DNA of 64,000 bases from Roseibacillus sp. (GTDB lineage: Bacteria; Verrucomicrobiota; Verrucomicrobiia; Verrucomicrobiales; Akkermansiaceae): contig JAQWTV010000066.1 in assembly GCA_029242545.1 (NCBI GenBank), positions 32,005 through 96,004 on the forward strand, in the 5' to 3' direction. How positions within the stretch are numbered: the stretch's first letter is position 1; each line of letters opens with the position of its first letter. Under the pieces are notes generated by a model. That model was given only the letters and a program-made list of their open reading frames with translations. It was not told the origin of the DNA and did no database searches. Shown here in pieces: positions 60,962 through 64,000 of the stretch. The translations under genes and the position numbers were made by a program.

Positions 60962-62032
60962 CTATTTAGAGAACTCCCCCGTGATGAGAGCAAGATGCTG
61001 GAGTCCGGCACGAGTGAGGGATGCTCGACGACCGGTCCCTGTGAGGCGGGAGAGAGTGAAATACTCGTGTCGGGACTGAGTGGTCCGAATATAGGTAACC
61101 AGAGGTTTGGGGACTTCCCGGTGACTTGGTGCGATTACGAGAGGAAAGCCCGATGCTGTAAAGGAAATCTCCCATGAAGGACTCGGCCGGTGGTGCGCTC
61201 CCCGTCTGATCCAGGGATAGCGATCCGCAAGCTCAAGTTTTCCACGGCGAGGACAGGTGATCTTGTAGTAGGCAGAGGTGCCACTGAGGAACTCCGGTAT
61301 CGTAATGCCGGGTTCCCTTTCATGTCGGAGAAAAAGGTTGGCGATATCGAGGCCCGAGAGATTCATCCCATTATGTAGTCCGTGGCGGTTGTCGCTACCG
61401 AATTTCATCTTATGCCATGCGTCGAACTGGAGGGAGAGAAGGACATTCAATTCGAGGTGGAGGTGAGCTCGCTCCCTGTTAATACCTGCACCGGTGTAGC
61501 CCATTTGGCCAAGCACATGTCCAGCAGGAATACGCTGCCCTTCCTTGACCAGAGTGGTAGCAAGGTGGGCATAGAGGCTTAGAAATGGGCCCTCGCCCCA
61601 GTCGTGTTCGACGACGATGTATTTCCCGTAATTGCTACCACCGGCACTTTTTTGAACGTAAACAACGCGTCCGAGTGCGATGGATCGGACGTTGTCGAGG
61701 GGGCGTCCTGCCGAGTCCCTCTTGACGGGGCGGATATCGATTCCCTCGTGAAACCGGGTAGAGACTACTCCCTGCTCTGTCCGTCTGAGGGTTCGGACAA
61801 AGCCGTAACCTCCGCCCTGCCAGGGCTTGCTTGTTTCGCCCTCGAAGGTTCGATAAACATACATATAGAACTTTTCAGGGTTGCTCTCCAAAAGTGCCCG
61901 GTTGTCGGTTGGTAGCTGGAGCGCCAAGCCTTGACCAAGGCAGGATGAGCTCAGGGTGCATGCGAGGACAAGGGCAGAAAGGGAGCGGAAAGGAGCGCGG
62001 TTCACTATTTCTTTTTGATTCTCTTTTTCCAT
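60962..62032 (-). CDS. M23 family (LytM-type) metallopeptidase, exported
   Basis: Zinc endopeptidase for peptidoglycan bridges. An N-terminal signal (RSLSALVLACTLSSSC, possibly a lipoprotein signal) precedes a peptidase M23 fold: TRFHEGIDIRPV with the HxxxD zinc ligands, RVVYVQKSAGGSNYGKYIVVEHDWG (in parts), SLYAHL, GQRIPAGHVLGQMGYTGAG and AHLHLELNV with the HxH motif. A C-terminal part of about 120 residues without known motif follows. The start overlaps the upstream SecD-head-like gene by 28 bases, so the two should be cotranscribed. Confidence 0.88.
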   Translation of the reverse strand: MEKENQKEIVNRAPFRSLSALVLACTLSSSCLGQGLALQLPTDNRALLESNPEKFYMYVYRTFEGETSKPWQGGGYGFVRTLRRTEQGVVSTRFHEGIDIRPVKRDSAGRPLDNVRSIALGRVVYVQKSAGGSNYGKYIVVEHDWGEGPFLSLYAHLATTLVKEGQRIPAGHVLGQMGYTGAGINRERAHLHLELNVLLSLQFDAWHKMKFGSDNRHGLHNGMNLSGLDIANLFLRHEREPGITIPEFLSGTSAYYKITCPRRGKLELADRYPWIRRGAHHRPSPSWEISFTASGFPLVIAPSHREVPKPLVTYIRTTQSRHEYFTLSRLTGTGRRASLTRAGLQHLALITGEFSK

Positions 62033-62505
62033 GCCCGCGGGTCTTCTCCAATCCGGGGGAGGTGTTGATCGGCCAGCTTGACCTCAGCTAGCGAGATCCA
62101 TTTCCAAATAACAATCAGCCCATCGTTGACGGGCTTGTCGATCACAACCGCGTCACGAACCTGTCCGTTAACTACAGCGAGAAGCAGTTTTCCCTGGTGA
62201 GCGGTGCTAAGGTTGCGCAGCCTATTGGTAGCAGTCTTGCCGAGCTGGAACACAATTCCGTAGGAGTTATTGTCTTCTGCAGGGAAGGATCGGAAGGCGA
62301 CAACGTCCTTTGTGATTATGGCCGCGCCTTTTTGGAAGATGACCTCCTTGCCTGCAGTCAACTGCTTGAAGACGCGCCTGTCACCGGGCTCGGCCTGAAG
62401 GTGAAAACTTAGATTAAGATCCGGGGCTTTTTTCCCGGCAGCACCGGCAAGGCCGGGTAGCAGGAGGGTGGCGGCGAAAATGGAGAGGAGAGGGCACCGG
62501 GGCAT
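62005..62505 (-). CDS. Exported protein resembling the SecD/SecDF P1 head domain
   Basis: A 166-residue protein with an N-terminal signal peptide (LLSIFAATLLLPGLAGA) and no other membrane helix. The second half, YGIVFQLGKTATNRLRNLS, then GKLLLAVVNGQVRDAVVIDKPV, then GLIVIWKWISLAEVKLAD, follows the order of the SecD periplasmic head (FxLxxxGxxxFxxLTxxNxGKxLAIVxDGxVxSAPVIxxPIxxG...ITGxFxxxEAxxLA). It ends in a basic tail (KKRIKKK). No SecD membrane part is present, so it is not a translocase. The 28-base overlap with the M23 peptidase gene suggests a joint role at the cell wall or in secretion; this is inferred. Confidence 0.6.
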   Translation of the reverse strand: MPRCPLLSIFAATLLLPGLAGAAGKKAPDLNLSFHLQAEPGDRRVFKQLTAGKEVIFQKGAAIITKDVVAFRSFPAEDNNSYGIVFQLGKTATNRLRNLSTAHQGKLLLAVVNGQVRDAVVIDKPVNDGLIVIWKWISLAEVKLADQHLPRIGEDPRAWKKRIKKK

Positions 62506-62630
62506 GGAGTTACAAAGCAGGTCCGGCCCCGTGACTCAAGAACAACCGGGATAGAGCTTGCCCACACCAGTTGGCGCAATCGGGTGATTAGCGGATCCTG
62601 CGTGGAATATTCTCCGACGAATTTTCTCGC

Positions 62631-63995
62631 TTACTTTCCTGCCGCAGTTCCGGGAAGAAAGCGGTAGTAGACTTCAAGCATGAGCGTTGCAAGCGCAGTG
62701 ACGTAGACAGGATCGTTCCTGGCTGCGGGGCCGGGTTGGGGTGGTGCAGGCCATGAGCCGTCATTATTCTGAGCCTTCAAAAGTTGGTCCCGAAACATCT
62801 CGTTATACTGAACCCAGCTTTTTCCTCCGTTGTTGATGGCGGCCTGACTGGAATAGTAGTGCTCATAAAGGTTGCAGGGTCCGGCGTCGTAATTGAATTG
62901 GGATTTCTTATCGATGTATTTGATGCCCTTTCTGGCATTGGAATTGGCAGCCCCCTTATGTTGCTGGAAGCAGAGGGTGCCAGCTCCCGCGAGGGTGGAG
63001 TGTCCATCACCGAGTGCTCGGGTTCCCTGGTAGCCGAATCCTCCATCTGCAGCCTGACAGGTTTCGCAATACTTAAGGGCATCGCGGATGCAGCGAGTCA
63101 TGTTCCGGAATTCAAGTCCGGTATGTTTGCCGGCCTTGAGCGCCTGCATCTGCCAGGCCGTGATGGACATGTCCCCTCCTCGGTCGCCCGCCTCGTCGTA
63201 TGAATATTCCCAGCCGCCAGATTTGTTCTGGTTGTCGATGACCCACTGAACGCTGGCCTGCACGCTTTCTTTTAAATTGGGGAGGTTGATGCTGAGTTGG
63301 CTGCAGAACGTATAAGCTTCGGCGATCGCGTAGGCGGCGATCGCGTGAGAGTAGCACCAGTGCTTGTCCTGCAAATTAGATGCCATACGGCCTTTGTTCT
63401 TCTGACAGTTGTCGACAAGGAAGGTTATCGCACCGGTTACGGTGACTCCAAATTCCACGGAGAGTGGGGTTTCGCAGTGACCTAGGTAAGCGAGCAGGAC
63501 TAGTCCTGTGTAGGCTACCTTGCTCCCGCCACCCCACGATCCGTCGCCAGCCTGCGTGTCCTTGAAGTAGTGCAAAGCCTTCACGACGGACTCTTCACAC
63601 TTCTCATTTCCACCGTTCTCCTTCAGGCGTTGAAGGCGGTCCTCAGGTGAGCACCGTTTGCGCATCGTGGCGGGTATATTTCCAAACCCTCCGCCCCCTC
63701 CATCGCCACCGTTTCCCCATCCCTGGCCAAAATCATCTCCACTGCCAAAATCTAGATTGGGCTGAGCCTCCGTCTCCGGGACGGGAACAGCAGTTGGAGA
63801 TGGTGTGCTGGATGCGATCACCTTGGCCATGGAGGAGCTTGGAGCAGAGGGCTTGCGCTGAATCTGAGGATTGACCTCTTTCTGTTCCATATTCTCTTCC
63901 TCGGGAGCGCCAGCTTGATAGGCGACGATGGTTGGGGACTTGATGAGAAGATTTGGCAGCAAAATAAATAGCAGGATCAGAATCACGAGTGCCAT
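62631..63995 (-). CDS. Prenyltransferase/squalene-oxidase-repeat protein, membrane-anchored (may extend past the right edge)
   Basis: At least 454 residues with an N-terminal membrane helix (ALVILILLFILLPNLLI), then a Pro/Ser/Gly-rich linker (VPVPETEAQPNLDFGSGDDFGQGWGN in parts, followed by GGDGGGGGFGNIPATM) and an alpha/alpha barrel of terpenoid-cyclase-like repeats: KDTQAGDGSWGGGSKVAYTGLVLLAYLGHC (in parts), WVIDNQNKSGGWEYSYDEAGDRGGDMSITAWQMQALKAG (in parts), CQAADGGFGYQG, KAQNNDGSWPAPPQP. No DxDD catalytic motif is seen, so cyclase activity is unlikely. Such proteins are frequent in PVC bacteria next to ExbD/MotA-type genes. The frame stays open to the window edge, so the true start may lie further right. 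Confidence 0.82.
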   Translation of the reverse strand: MALVILILLFILLPNLLIKSPTIVAYQAGAPEEENMEQKEVNPQIQRKPSAPSSSMAKVIASSTPSPTAVPVPETEAQPNLDFGSGDDFGQGWGNGGDGGGGGFGNIPATMRKRCSPEDRLQRLKENGGNEKCEESVVKALHYFKDTQAGDGSWGGGSKVAYTGLVLLAYLGHCETPLSVEFGVTVTGAITFLVDNCQKNKGRMASNLQDKHWCYSHAIAAYAIAEAYTFCSQLSINLPNLKESVQASVQWVIDNQNKSGGWEYSYDEAGDRGGDMSITAWQMQALKAGKHTGLEFRNMTRCIRDALKYCETCQAADGGFGYQGTRALGDGHSTLAGAGTLCFQQHKGAANSNARKGIKYIDKKSQFNYDAGPCNLYEHYYSSQAAINNGGKSWVQYNEMFRDQLLKAQNNDGSWPAPPQPGPAARNDPVYVTALATLMLEVYYRFLPGTAAGK

Positions 63996-64000
63996 GATCA

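Noticed and set aside
1..64000. CRISPR arrays, insertion sequences, integrases, phage genes and rRNA
   Set aside because: None was seen on reading both strands; no transposase or integrase motif occurs and no regularly spaced direct repeats were noticed.

Overview
The window looks like a chromosomal segment from a member of the Verrucomicrobiota (PVC superphylum). Several family-level signs point there. There are two PVC-type glucose/sorbosone-dehydrogenase-like proteins. There is a giant secreted protein with cadherin-like, lamin-tail and CotH modules and the C-terminal 'DPDADGFSNLLEFGLGLDP' type segment common in this phylum. An imuA-imuB-dnaE2 cassette sits behind an exact TGTTC-N4-GAACA site, the LexA motif known from Verrucomicrobia. 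Most start codons have no recognisable Shine-Dalgarno sequence. No phage, insertion sequence, CRISPR array or rRNA was seen; one tRNA gene is present.

Layout. 1-5.8 kb: left-truncated mfd (minus), a lipoprotein amidase, a cysteine-cluster protein, a helical-repeat protein and an M48 protease. 6.1-13.9 kb: one giant surface/secreted protein. 14.0-18.8 kb: a plus-strand run of a penicillin-binding protein, DUF6941, an SDR oxidoreductase and a membrane-anchored GH75 chitosanase-like protein. 18.8-19.3 kb: a gene-poor gap holding what looks like the decayed 3' end of a putA-type gene. 19.3-25.5 kb (minus): a haem-less PVC dehydrogenase with HEAT repeats, ligA, vanZ and a BrnT/BrnA-like toxin-antitoxin pair. 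25.8-31.0 kb (minus): a four-gene Gld-like ABC exporter operon. 31.2-40.9 kb (plus): sucA-sucB, a DUF368/PopT-like lipid carrier transporter, a GbsR/MarR regulator, an AI-2E family protein, haem A synthase and an MFS transporter.

41.0-48.2 kb: ald (minus), tRNA-Thr(TGT) (plus), then the minus-strand SOS mutagenesis cassette imuA-imuB-dnaE2. 48.4-51.2 kb (plus): a zinc-ribbon membrane protein, maf, a lipid kinase and an unknown protein. 51.3-52.7 kb (minus): thiH-thiS. 52.9-56.6 kb (plus): a membrane protein, acpP, an unknown protein, a LysM protein with a catalytically dead YkuD-like domain, and accA. 56.6-64.0 kb (minus): a cytochrome-bearing PVC dehydrogenase, tatD with mnmH, an M23 peptidase with a SecD-head-like exported protein, and a prenyltransferase-repeat protein reaching the right edge.

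Functionally this is mostly core metabolism (TCA E1/E2, fatty acid synthesis, thiamine, haem A), DNA repair (mfd, ligA, SOS mutasome) and cell-envelope work (amidase, PBP, M23, LysM, GH75-like, UndP transporter). I found no clear new defence or mobile system. The most unusual items are the nested domain architecture of the giant protein, the GH75-like anchored protein, the dead YkuD domain, the E2 without a visible subunit-binding domain, the putA scar, and the LexA box abutting the imuA start.
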